A stretch of 64,000 nt of DNA, from positions 6,897,083-6,961,082 of the forward strand of contig NC_020167.2 in NCBI RefSeq assembly GCF_000224145.3, written 5' to 3'. Positions 54,545-64,000 of this stretch are shown here, one piece after another. Source of the stretch: Ciona intestinalis. Lineage: Eukaryota; Chordata; Ascidiacea; Phlebobranchia; Cionidae. The position numbers and the translations under genes are program-made. Each line of letters starts with the position of its first letter. The stretch's first letter is position 1. Under the pieces are notes generated by a model. That model searched no databases. It was given only the letters and a program-made list of their open reading frames with translations, and had not been told where the DNA came from.

Positions 54545-56406
54545 ATGAATTGTTGTGTCCGTAATTGTTCTGCTATCCTGTTACTTATTCTCGGAATGGT
54601 CACGACTATTAATTGCAGCTCTCACGGTAAGTGAAAGTATTTCATTCCTATAGGCACGACTACAGCATCTTTTAAATGTTAAAACTTTAATCGTTTCCAG
54701 TAAATTGTCAAGAGAGCAGAGGTAACGCGATCAGCAACCGGCAGGACGAGCTTCACTGTTGTAATGAAACTTTTAACTCTTTTTCGAAAAACTGGCACAA
54801 CGAGGCTGATTATCTCACCGAAACGCTGCAGTCGCTCAAAGATTGGAGCTGCCCACAGTATAACGCGGAGTGCTCAAAGCCCACGTTTAATTTCAACGAC
54901 TTCACGGCGTTAGTATATCACAGATCGTGCAACCGCACATTGTTTGAGTCTCGGTGTTTGGACTCTCTCATGCGTGCTTCATCCGCGAGGGGAGTGAGTG
55001 GTTCTATTTGGTCAAATCTGCTCCGTGATTTAAGGACATTCCAACTTAGTCAGGATGAACTGCGTGATCCTTGCATCCAAGTTGCTTTGTACGACGCCGC
55101 AGTGCAGGAACGTGGGAAGTACGGATACTACCATGAGATGAAGAGAGTATTCATTCCGTTCTGTAAATTTATTTGGTGCGGATTGGACGCAGAAAACATA
55201 CATGACCATTCGATATCTGCCTGGCTTTGTATTCCAACTTTGTAAGTGATACGCCTATTTTAAATTCTATTTTATCATTAATCTGTTTTTTCTTCTTATA
55301 GCTGTCGAACCAACATTATCATTTCAATCGTCGTTTGCTCAATTTTGAGCATTTGGAACGTGGTGGCAAACAGTATCGTTCTTGTTGTGTTCTTCAAGCA
55401 GAAGCGCTATACCAGCAGTGCTGGAATATACAAACTATCCATCGCGCTTGCTGATATTATGGTCGGCTTGTTCATTTATCCAACTTTTGCAAACAATATT
55501 TCAAAAATAACGATGACCTTAGAAAAGATGGGACCAAGTTCGAATACCTCCTTAGTACCCGGCGTACGTTTCGACTCCGTGCCCCACTTGCCTGGTGGTG
55601 ACGTGTGGGCTAACTTTGACCAACCTTACCTTAACTTTGTCGGATTCTTCACTTCTATGTATTTAACCATTACAATCTTTACGTTGATGGTTGCTTGCAT
55701 TGACCGCTTGGTTTACGTTCGTAACTCTAGGACGTATTCAAACCAGAGATCGACTTTCGTTGCCAAGATTGCCATCGCTACATCGTGGGTTGTTGCTATT
55801 ATAGTGGCCATAGTGCCTTTCTTCGTTGATAGATACAATTTAATCGCTTCGGTTATGGTCCTCTCATCCGGTGCCACGTCACTCTATCTTTACATCATTG
55901 GCTACGTCATACCACTTGTAGTTCTCTGGGTTGGTGGGATCGTGCTTCTTATCCTTACGATAATCAGATCGAGAAAAATAGCAACTGAAGCCCAAACTGA
56001 ACAGGAAGCACAGACCCGCACGATGCAAATAATGATGGGAGTTTTCTCACTAAACCTCCTGATCGGACTCCTCTCTGCTGGAGGCTCTTTTTTCCTTGAT
56101 AACATAGACCACGCATCACCTACAACATTGGACCAGAATGCAGCTTCAACTTTCTCGTCGTTCGAGTTTGTTGCGATCTTATTTATCGTCAGCAACAGTC
56201 TATGGAACTTCTTCGTTCACTTGGGTCAGGACGCTCGGTTCAAGTCAGCGCTGACCTCATGCGCTTGCTCGGCAGCTGCGACACCCGGAGTTCTTAGTCC
56301 CGATTCACCGTCTTCTTTTGGCATGAAGGGCACCAACCTCGGTTATACTAACAGTAGCATGGTCGGGTCTGATGTAATGTCGTCTGATTCTGCTGTCGAT
56401 AAATAG
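54545..56406 (+). CDS. Receptor 6: 7TM receptor with cysteine-rich ectodomain, plus strand
   Basis: Three exons (54545-54626, 54701-55241, 55302-56406; phases 1 and 2) give 575 aa with introns of only 74 and 60 bp. Signal peptide MNCCVRNCSAILLLILGMV; 12-cysteine ectodomain with HCCNE, WSCPQ, DPCIQVALYDAAVQERGKYG, WCGLDAENI and WLC; 7TM body with SIALADIMVG, SVPHLPGGD, ACIDRLVYVR and NSLWNFFVHLGQD. It is the only one of the six lacking the TM6 proline (FSLNLLIGLL) and the TM7 tyrosine (H instead), so its activation switch should differ. The tail is short and Ser/Gly-rich. Its TM7 region has a near-exact 146 bp copy at 63078-63223. aataaa at 56592-56597. Divergent from receptor 5. Confidence 0.92.
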
Positions 56407-57349
56407 GCGGAAAAATGGATTTTAACATTTATCTTGCAGCACATTCGAAATGTGACGGCATTCTTTTAATTGCCACTACGCGTTGTAATTACTTATTTTA
56501 AGAACCAAAATTCTAACACATGTAACTGTCACTAATACTTTACATTTGTGCCATCCTTCTCCTTATAACCTGCGTGCGTAGAACTAATCAGAATAAATTT
56601 TGAATCAGTTTTAGCACGAATAACAGACCTGGTCCTCCTATAACTTACACTATAACAGCCTTCGTCTCCACACCGAGATTCTAATCACTCTGTGGTTTTT
56701 TCATGAATCTTTAATGTTGAAAAGCTCCTGCATGTTTATATAGTTGTTAGTGTATATAGCGGGCAGCGAAGGTCGTAAATTGAATTACTTCTCTCTCTTT
56801 AGTTGGACACATAGAGAGCTATACACTGCTGACTGCATTTGTACTTTCGCTGTACAGAAACGTATATAAATATAAATATATTCCAGTACTATGCTGTCAA
56901 CACGCAACTCAATGAGTAATATATGAAACGACGATGAAACAATGACGTGTTAACTTGCTGGTATACCCTATAGGGCACAGGCTATATAACAACACACGAT
57001 TAAGTCCCACGTTTATGGTTGTTGATGAAATAGGTTCGTGGTTATTGTATCGCATTATGTTGGCAGTATGATTTGTTTTTGGGCAGACGATGGTGGGTAG
57101 AAAATATTGAACCTGAGTTGAACTTTCATCCATTATAACGCTGTTAATGTGCAATATATTACTCGCATGTTAATCAACCGGTATATATGCACGCCAGACA
57201 CCCGGAAAAATCCATATGAATCTTCTGTTTAGAATCGTACAATACAAAGAAGGCTGCTGTAAGAAGCTTAACGTAAAAATCGTACATAAGAATGCAAGGC
57301 AGGTGGAAAAAACACGCGAAAAGATAACTCGGCCAGTCGCAAGGTCCTA
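56407..57349. other. Receptor 6 3' UTR and LACTB-A downstream region
   Basis: aataaa at 56592-56597 gives a short 3' UTR. The remainder is AT-rich and holds nothing I can name. Confidence 0.4.
56592..56597 (+). promoter_or_regulatory. Polyadenylation signal, receptor 6
   Basis: aataaa 185 bp after the stop codon. Confidence 0.55.
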
Positions 57350-60300
57350 TTACTTCGTTAATTCGGTTTTTGAAAATTGCTGCGAATTACATTTTAAAAA
57401 CTCCCTTGATATATCTCTCGCCAGTCGACCGAAATTCACTTCGGAAATATTTGCTTGTATTGCTACACATAAACCGCTCGGTGGCCCGACAGTGCTTTGC
57501 TCTGGCGTATCAAACCCATTTGTCACTGGTTCGTCCACTTCACAAGGCTTTTGTTGGGAAGTGCCTGGGTCAGGTACAAGCAGTATAATGCCAGACGCAC
57601 CGTAGACGAACCCAAAATGCCCCACTGAAAAATTAACCTTGGGACAAGTTCCTAGATCCTCCTGTGTATTGTTCACGTTTTAGTATAGTAAGGTGGGGTA
57701 AGATGGGACATGTTTTCATTCTCTTTTCTCTCCCAATTTGGTAGTATAAACAAAGACTATTTTAAGAATTATGTAATCGCAGCCCCGCGACTCTTAGAAA
57801 AAAAGATTTTTTTCTCTTAAACAAGCGTTAATGCTGGCTCAAATCACTATCGTGAAATAGTGTATTTATTTTTTTGTCGGTATTCCATATACTCTATATA
57901 ATACATTATACTATATCATAAACTATATAAAGACGTGCGAATCACTAGCTCCGTTTTTTTAATTAATATTGCTCAATGTATATATAGCAGCGTTTGGGAG
58001 GACGGGCCATCTTTAGTCCATAATACCCTAATATCCGGAGCATGTTTTACACAATTAGTAACGGTATAAAATAGAATGAAACGGTGTCTCATCTCCCACC
58101 ACTCTACTATATAAAGCCTTATACTTACTTTCTCTGTATAGACGAACCACCCCATGCCACAATTATAATTCCTTGGTTCCGAACTTCTGTCGGTACGACG
58201 AGGTCTACAACAATTTGTCCACAATGTGCGAACCTATAATCGCGAACAATTCACACACATGCTTAGTATAGGTTTAAGCTATTTCTACTTGTATTTGGTG
58301 ATTTAATGTGATTTGATTTTTTTGGTGATTTAATCTTTTTTGTCACACTGAACAAATATTAATACCCTGATTTTTTATGGCAAGCAGCAGGAGTTGCCAA
58401 ACCCAAGAAAAGCAAACAAAAAGATTTTAAGAAGAAATCATCCTAGGTGATTTTCTGTTGTTTGCAATATAGACCATAAATGTCAACAGTATATTAATAG
58501 TCGTATAGCCCACACTATAAAGCCTTTATTTAATGCACAACAGCACAACCAAATAATTACCGTGTCTCGTTTCAAAAATCCCCGTGGTAAATTTGTATCC
58601 GATGCCTGTAAGTGTGTAAGTTAATTAAGAGTTAGTTATAAAATGGGACACTTTTTCATTTTATTTTCTCGTCCCATTTGGTAGTAAACAAAGAACGTTC
58701 AAAAGAGTTATGTATCCCCACGACTCTAATACATCGTTGTTAATTGTTTAAAACACGGTGATGTTATTTGAGCATTATGCGCTAAAGCTGTCCCGTCTCC
58801 CCCTACTATATGTTCTAAACTAATACAATACTAAAACTGAACATAAACTTACTTGGTAACTGTACAACATAGCATTTCCAAACTTAATAAGATCCCCAAC
58901 GGTGGATAAAAATCCTGCTCCCGCTCCTCTGAACGAAAAATCAATGTTGCGGCTGTTGTACAACTTCCCATTTTTTCTGTCGTAACACCTGTAACAATAC
59001 TACTCGTTTCACGATGGGTCCTAGTATGTATAGTTTATCACATATTTTCCTCTAAGTGCAACTACTGACTCCGGTGCCTCCGGTTTTAATTGAAGGTGGT
59101 AGACCAAGGACCCATGCAAATGCTGCATTTGAATTAAATAAGTAGCTTGCTATATCCTCACGTGATCGTTAAACGACAGTCGTTATATATAACACATGTT
59201 CTGTTTCATACAACCTCGTTCCAGCTTACAAGTTACACACCCGGATCGACCGTACACAATACGATCGTTTGTTTCCATTTGAGTTTGCCTCATGTCGAGA
59301 GAATCGAACATATCCTTCATCAGTCGCACATAACTTTCCCCGGAAACTTGTTCAAGCACCGCGCTGATCAGGGTGAAGCCATGAGTAGAGTAGAAATATA
59401 CATTGTCCTCTAGTGAACCAAATAATAGGTAAATGTACTATTTGGTATTGAATGTACGAAAGTATGTGACCCTACAAGAACAAGTGGAGCTGAATAGGCG
59501 GAACACAACTTTCTTACCGGGATCGTTTACCAGTTCATCATGTTTGAACAAATTTAGTGATTCACTTATGGAGGAAAAGTGCTTTGTTGAGTTTTCCTCT
59601 ACTTCGCCTTTGTTGTAGTGCCTTACTCCACCAACGTGGCTTAGTAGGTGTCTTAATGTAACGGTTACCTATTTATAAGAAAATCAGAAGCTTTAACGGA
59701 ACAGAGCATATACGACACATTTGCAAAGTTGTCACATGCACANNNNNNNNNNNNNNNNNNNNNNNNNNNNNNNNNNNNNNNNNNNNNNNNNNATTGCAAC
59801 TGAAGTGAAACATTTACTGATGCTCCCCACTCTCATCACTGTTCCCGGGTGACATTCGACATCATTTTCAACGTCAGCGTATCCGAATCCTTAAGTAATC
59901 AGTCACATAGCGTTAGTTCAAGCCACGGAATAAAGGTAAGTTGTGCTAGCTTTTATAGTAGGGTTCGGGAGACGGGGCACCTTTAGCACATAATATTCGA
60001 ATATCCTTATTGTGTTTCAAACAGTTAACAAGGGCCTATGAAAGTCTGTATATATATAATGGAACGCGAAAGCAGAATGAAAAGGTGTCCCATCTTTCCC
60101 AACCCTACTATACCACATTTTCTGCTCTTGTTCTCACCTTGACTCCACACAGTTTTTCCATTGACGGAAACACCCACGACCATTCCGGGTGCTCCGATTT
60201 CTGTCATTCTTTTGCGCAATAAACTTGAGCATTTAGAAATCGCAGATGCGAACTTTTCATTGCGAATAGAACCGTCATTATTTTGTTTCAACGACTGTTG

Positions 60301-60375
60301 CGGTTGTGTTCCGTACATATCACCCCAGGCGGCTACTGCAGAAAACAAGCTGCAAGACTTTCGTAATGTATTCAT
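57350..60375 (-). CDS. LACTB: LACTB-A: mitochondrial serine beta-lactamase-like protein, copy A
   Basis: Exons in transcript order: 60375-60138, 59889-59793 (runs into a gap of Ns), 59668-59518, 59409-59241, 58988-58853, 58605-58561, 58233-58129, 57661-57350. Vertebrate LACTB is a filament-forming mitochondrial intermembrane-space serine protease that arose from a bacterial penicillin-binding/beta-lactamase fold. Matching blocks: IGAPGMVVGVSVNGKTVWSQ, FGYADVEN, the catalytic SxxK as SISK, LLSHVGGVRHYNKG, YSTHGFTLISAVLEQ, GFLSTVGDLIKFGNAMLY. The third active-site element, HTGG in human LACTB, reads HFGF here, so catalysis may be altered or lost. One exon, equivalent to the LWEAGKLDL part of human LACTB, is missing and must fall in the N gap. 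The N terminus (MNTLRKSCSLFSAVAAWG) could be a mitochondrial presequence. Four MITEs sit in its introns. Confidence 0.9.
57684..57790 (+). mobile_element. MITE fragment 15, LACTB-A last intron
   Basis: Left end tatagtaaggtggggtaaga and left half of the interior; right half missing. Confidence 0.8.
57980..58112 (-). mobile_element. MITE copy 16, internally deleted, LACTB-A last intron
   Basis: Inverted orientation, ends gtttgggaggacgggcca and gtgtctcatctcccacca; centre shortened. Confidence 0.8.
58638..58811 (+). mobile_element. MITE copy 17, LACTB-A intron
   Basis: Left terminal repeat partly lost (aaaatgggacactttttcat), complete interior, right end gtcccgtctccccctactat. Confidence 0.83.
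59137..59236 (-). mobile_element. SINE body fragment abutting a LACTB-A splice donor
   Basis: aagtagcttgctatatcctc, cagtcgttatatataaca and ccagcttacaagttac match the SINE body; its edge is about 5 bp from the donor at 59240. Confidence 0.65.
59743..59792. other. Assembly gap (50 N)
   Basis: Exactly fifty unknown bases, probably a placeholder of arbitrary size, inside LACTB-A. The rest of exon 2 and probably the following exon are hidden here. Confidence 0.99.
59953..60112 (-). mobile_element. MITE copy 18, LACTB-A intron 1
   Basis: Inverted copy with both ends (tatagtagggttcgggagac and gtcccatctttcccaaccct); the centre carries a small ta insertion. Confidence 0.86.
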
Positions 60376-60431
60376 ACTTCGTCTGTGGCTTTTCAGTTAA
60401 AACGATGGTCAGTGCACAATTATTTAGTAGT

Positions 60432-60540
60432 ATATAGTACTGTGGGATAAAATTGGACACCTTTAACACATAATACCAAAATACTTTGATCGTGTTTTAA
60501 ACAACTATAGCAACGATCTGAGGTAGTCGTAAGGATACTA
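60432..60540 (-). mobile_element. MITE fragment 19
   Basis: tatagtactgtgggataaaa, then cacctttaacacataatacc and cgtgttttaaacaa; the right end is missing. Confidence 0.75.
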
Positions 60541-61309
60541 CAAATTACTCGCTTGCTAATCGAGTTTGCTGATCAACCAATGCATGCCCATACCTCAGAG
60601 ATTGCAAGTTCAAGAGTAATGCGGGTTGTTTTGTTACAGACAGTTCCAAAAATATGGATGCCGTCATACAGCATGTACGACTTAAAGTTTATCGCTTTAG
60701 TGTCTGAAAGCAACAAAATCGCTGTTACTTTTAAATGGACTCGTGTAACTTACAGGGTTCGTCTGGCTATTGCGCGTTTGTGTTAAGGGTGGTTTGGTGC
60801 GGAACGCTGCTTTAACGGCCAATCGCGGGGCCTGACTGTTGTAGTCTGTTATAAGCTACTGAATACGAATCAACTATAAAAACATGTAATTTAATAAAAA
60901 ATGATTAAAAAACGAAGGTCATTAAAATATACACTAAACTGTTACACCACATAAACGATAACTCGACACGACAACAACTCGATATACTGATGCTTTCACT
61001 CAACGATAAATCAGTTCGTTCACAGTCATAACCATTTCCCAACGACGCAATAAAACAACCTTTAGCCAATACAGCACACACGGATATATATATTATAGTT
61101 ATCCAAATGACCTTAATGCATAAAAACTGAATATTAAACACCCGTATTGCGTAACTATTACATCTGGCGTAACTGTGTTTATGTTTAAGCGACACATCCT
61201 GCGTTTTTCCTGTCCATATAATTATACGGAGAAGATACAACATTCTGCCATTCTTTGTTGTCAATTATCTCTTCCGTGTTTTGTGTTTGCGCACATGTTT
61301 CATGCTATT

Positions 61310-61326
61310 GGGGGGGGGGGGGGGGG
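61310..61326 (+). repeat. Homopolymer of 17 G
   Basis: Seventeen consecutive G in an otherwise AT-rich stretch. Confidence 0.95.
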
Positions 61327-62174
61327 CGAATAATATTGGAGGGATTTATCGCGAGTTCACGTTCCGTAACCTCGCGACGACGCTATTGCCCCAACGCACA
61401 CAGTATTCGACTCCATAAAGCAATTGCGCATCGATGTAAGACATTGTACGACATCGCAGTTTACGACATCTCAGAAAGAGCGGTATCGTGCTTACAAAAC
61501 TAAGTGAGCCAGCAGGGTATTGGGTATTACAAGCCCCGTACTGCCTGACAGAAAAACATGAGCATAGCTCATTAAAGCGCTGCAGTTGCTTAGACAGAGG
61601 ATAAACGCATACATGAGGTATTTCGGCATACGTTGACGCTGCAGCTGGGTATAGACCGTGTGCTGCTGAAAAGTAAATCTGTAAATCTTGGATCCAAATA
61701 GGTTGGGCACACATGCACTACACTATAAAAGCCCTCTTATTTTCTGTGTTATCAGGGCAGTAGCTCTCTTATACTCTTGCTGTCCTCGCGTTTGTCCCTA
61801 GCCTGATGCCGCTCGTTTGTTCCTCTAATAAACTGAGTTGTCGACCTACGTGTGCGAAATACCTCTTGTATGCGTTTATCCTCTGTGTACCAAAAATTAG
61901 TCTAAATAAATAGCAATGTAAATCGGCGCTGTGCTTAGAATGAGGTGTCCGTGATTAGAACGATTCCTTAAAAAGGAAAAAAAATAAAATATAATCGTCG
62001 GTAACTCGTAAGCGAAAACGAGGTATGCAACAGAATAAAGACAATTTTATTTAAAAACAAACGGCCACGCAGAGCACCATAAAAGTGTAGAATTAATTGC
62101 AAGAGTCGTGTTTCACTATTTCTTTAAATTAATAAAAGTTCCAAGCAAAATATCGAATAAAATAGCGCAACAGC

Positions 62175-63947
62175 TTAGCGGAGAAATTGTTGCGATATAT
62201 TTCGAGCTAATGGAGTGAGATTGGCTTTACCGATGTTGGTTATAATAGCAACGGACATTCCTTGCATGGGGGCGTCTGAGCGTACACCATCAGACTTGTA
62301 ATCTGCAGATGAAGGAGGACAGGAGTTTGGTAGATCGATCTTTGCATCAGGAAGAAGTAAGATGATGCTGGATGCTCCGACTGATCCTCCAGTATGCGCA
62401 ACCTCCAACTGATGGTTCGGACAATTACCTCGCCCCTCCTGGTAAAAATTTATAGACTATTATTAAGAGTCTGGCGCTGTGACAAAGTGCGCCTGCTCCT
62501 AACCCAAAAGTAATAGGTTCAAGGCTCGTCGTTGCTACCATTCCGTTGGGCAAGACACAAGAAAAATAACATACATAAATGGGACGCAAAAATTTTAGGT
62601 CATTAATTGATGAAGTAAGCTACAGTGGATAATGGGTTTCCAGTTTAAAAAATGTAAACACCAATCTTCATTAAATTGAAAATACCCAAAAAGGGGAAAA
62701 AAATCTTGGTTATACAATAAAATTACCTGTCCTGGACAGACGTACCACCCCAAACCATATCGCATATATTCTGGATCTGAAGACATTTCTGAACGTTGTG
62801 GGACTGAAAAACTGCTCCATAACTTTTCAACCTAGTGGTCAAACAGAATAGGAGCATGTTAGTACAGAATTCTTACTGGGGAAAAATCGTAAGAAAGGTA
62901 TCACGTACCGTGTCTTTCCTTAAAAACCCAGGCAGGTAATTGGTGTTCTTGACATTCTAAAAGTAAATTTGTTGAAATAATTAATTCTTTAAAAGTAAAT
63001 AACAAAATTAAAATGACAAAATGATTATTTATCAGCAAAAATGACAAAATTATGATTGCATTTTGTCCAGGCAAACAGGACCAGAATGCAGCTTCAACTT
63101 TCTCGTCGTTCGAGTTTGTTGCGATCTTATTTATCGTCAGCAACAGTCTATGGAACTTCTTCGTTCACTTGGGTCAGGACGCTCGGTTCAAGTCAGCGCT
63201 GACCTCATGCGCTTGCTCAGCAGAAAAATGACAAAATTATGATTGCATTTTGTCCAGGCAAACAGCTACATACATAGCAGTACATCACAGCATCGGCAAA
63301 CTTGAGAAGGTCACCAACTGTAGATAGGAAACCACCACCTGACCATTTATATGAGAGATCAACATACGGTGAGTTGAATAATCTGCCATCTTTTCTCTCA
63401 TAATATCTGAAAAAGGCAAAAGCTATAAAATTTGAAAGGATGAGTGTCAACTGTCAACTGTTTATTATTACAAAATGGAAAAAAATCAAGGTGTCTTTTC
63501 TCACGCATTAAGTGCCTGCTAAGAGATTACTATGTGTGCAACTTTTCATTGTGGGCAGTTTTTGCATAGCTGACATTCGGACAGCCACAGTCTGGGTTTA
63601 AGCTATGACTGTTAAGTGTATTAAATCCTTAAGTCCATGATGATGACATTTAGCATTAAACCAAAGTACTTTCTTGGAATGTGATGAGCGCCCCAATCAG
63701 TGTGTCATGGCACTGCCAGCGGTTATTATAGTGAAGCAACAACTAAAAATGCAAAAACGTCCTGCAATGAAACATTACCTTGACCTGCCATAAATGATTG
63801 GATTATTCAAATCTGGTTTAGTATGCTTCATGCCAAGTGAATGGAAGGTGTCATTCATTAGTCGGAGAAATGTTTTGCCAGAAGCTTTTTCGAGCACAGC
63901 GCTTACTAATGTCCATGCATGCGAGGAGTAACCAAACTTATTTTCAT
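62175..63947 (-). CDS. LACTB: LACTB-B: serine beta-lactamase-like protein, copy B, C-terminal part
   Basis: Exons in transcript order 63947-63779, 63406-63274, 62956-62909, 62831-62727, 62438-62175, with the 5' exons beyond the right edge. Exon lengths of 169 and 105 bp equal the matching exons of LACTB-A, so the two are tandem duplicates. Blocks: WTLVSAVLEKASGKTFLRLM, YKWSGGGFLSTVGDLLKF, LPGFLRKDT, YGLGWYVCPGQ, AHTGGSVGASSIILLLPD. The HTGG active-site element is intact, unlike copy A. The SxxK part is outside the window. The intron after the GFLSTVGDL exon (62957-63273) carries a stray piece of receptor 6 between direct repeats. Copy B is closer to vertebrate LACTB in its visible part and probably retains activity. 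Confidence 0.92.
62474..62585 (+). mobile_element. SINE head fragment, LACTB-B intron
   Basis: tRNA-like head with B-box ggttcaaggctcgtcg, shared with the head of the 30650-30940 element; the body is missing beyond gggcaagacac. Confidence 0.75.
63037..63265. repeat. 42 bp direct repeat flanking a foreign insert
   Basis: Positions 63037-63078 and 63224-63265 are identical over 42 bp (start aaaaatgacaaaattatgat, end ttgtccaggcaaacag). Everything between them is the receptor 6 fragment. Confidence 0.95.
63078..63223 (+). pseudogene. Copy of receptor 6 TM7 exon segment inside a LACTB-B intron
   Basis: 146 bp equal to 56130-56275 with one mismatch (63219). It covers the TM7 region, including the NSLWNFF part, and has no start, no stop of its own and no receptor intron boundary at either end, so it is a DNA-level fragment rather than a gene or processed copy. 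Confidence 0.93.
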
Positions 63948-64000
63948 CTGAAAAACAACATCAAATTATTATACAGATATGTAATTTTTAGGTCTTTGAG

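Larger units (their letters stand above)
60376..62174. other. Intergenic between LACTB-A and LACTB-B
   Basis: Holds a MITE fragment (60432-60540), a run of 17 G at 61310-61326, and scattered small ORFs that I do not recognise. The LACTB-A promoter should be at its left end. Confidence 0.4.

Noticed and set aside
35859-56406. Assignment of the receptors to the Frizzled family
   Set aside because: The 7TM bodies have class A hallmarks (D2.50, DR, W4.50, P5.50) and the ectodomain spacing does not match the Frizzled cysteine pattern by eye; kept only as a structural hypothesis.
57216-57605. Plus-strand 129-codon ORF
   Set aside because: Antisense to the last exon of LACTB-A, which has clear homology on the minus strand.
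62901-63143. Minus-strand ORF beginning like one at 55902-56195
   Set aside because: It is the antisense shadow of the duplicated receptor 6 fragment, not a shared gene.

Overview
The window reads as a chordate genome of tunicate type, most probably Ciona. It is AT-rich. It has compact multi-exon genes with GT-AG introns of 35 bp to about 1.2 kb, clear animal orthologues (MET-type kinase, CNOT2, PPP6R, TMEM169, LACTB), a tRNA-derived SINE, and a ~190 bp inverted-terminal-repeat MITE dispersed throughout. The species call is an inference from style and gene content; no search was run. Every exon chain below was built by hand from homology, splice sites and reading phase, and every complete chain sums to a multiple of three.

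Layout. 1-5625 (+): 3' part of a MET/RON-type receptor tyrosine kinase (second half of the kinase domain and a long docking tail). 7460-8530 (+): intronless TMEM30/CDC50 flippase subunit. 9811-16058 (+): CNOT2 in 17 coding exons. 17474-29606 (+): PPP6R (SAPS-domain regulator of protein phosphatase 6) in 22 coding exons. 31519-33360 (-): TMEM169 in 4 exons. 35859-56406: six related seven-transmembrane receptor genes, five on the minus strand and the sixth divergent on the plus strand. 57350-60375 (-) and 62175 to beyond the right edge (-): two tandem LACTB-type serine beta-lactamase-like genes, the first with a 50-N assembly gap.

The most unusual part is the receptor cluster. Each gene encodes a signal peptide, a ~170-residue ectodomain with a 10-12 cysteine pattern that I do not recognise as a named domain, and a rhodopsin-like 7TM body. 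The ectodomain-to-7TM intron is phase 2 in all six genes; the signal-peptide intron is phase 1 in five and absent in one. All six lack the usual TM3-ECL2 cysteines and the proline of NPxxY. Two members are a recent duplicate pair with a gene-conversion-like mosaic, a decayed ectodomain exon lies beside them, and a nearly perfect 146 bp piece of the sixth gene's TM7 exon sits in an intron of the second LACTB gene between 42 bp direct repeats. This looks like an actively evolving, lineage-specific receptor family; ligand and role are unknown.

The housekeeping genes (CNOT2, PPP6R, TMEM30, TMEM169) are unrelated in pathway and show no sign of an operon. Repeats account for much of the intron and intergenic sequence: 19 MITE copies or fragments (13 of them between 35 kb and 61 kb), three copies of a second MITE-like repeat, and six SINE copies or fragments.
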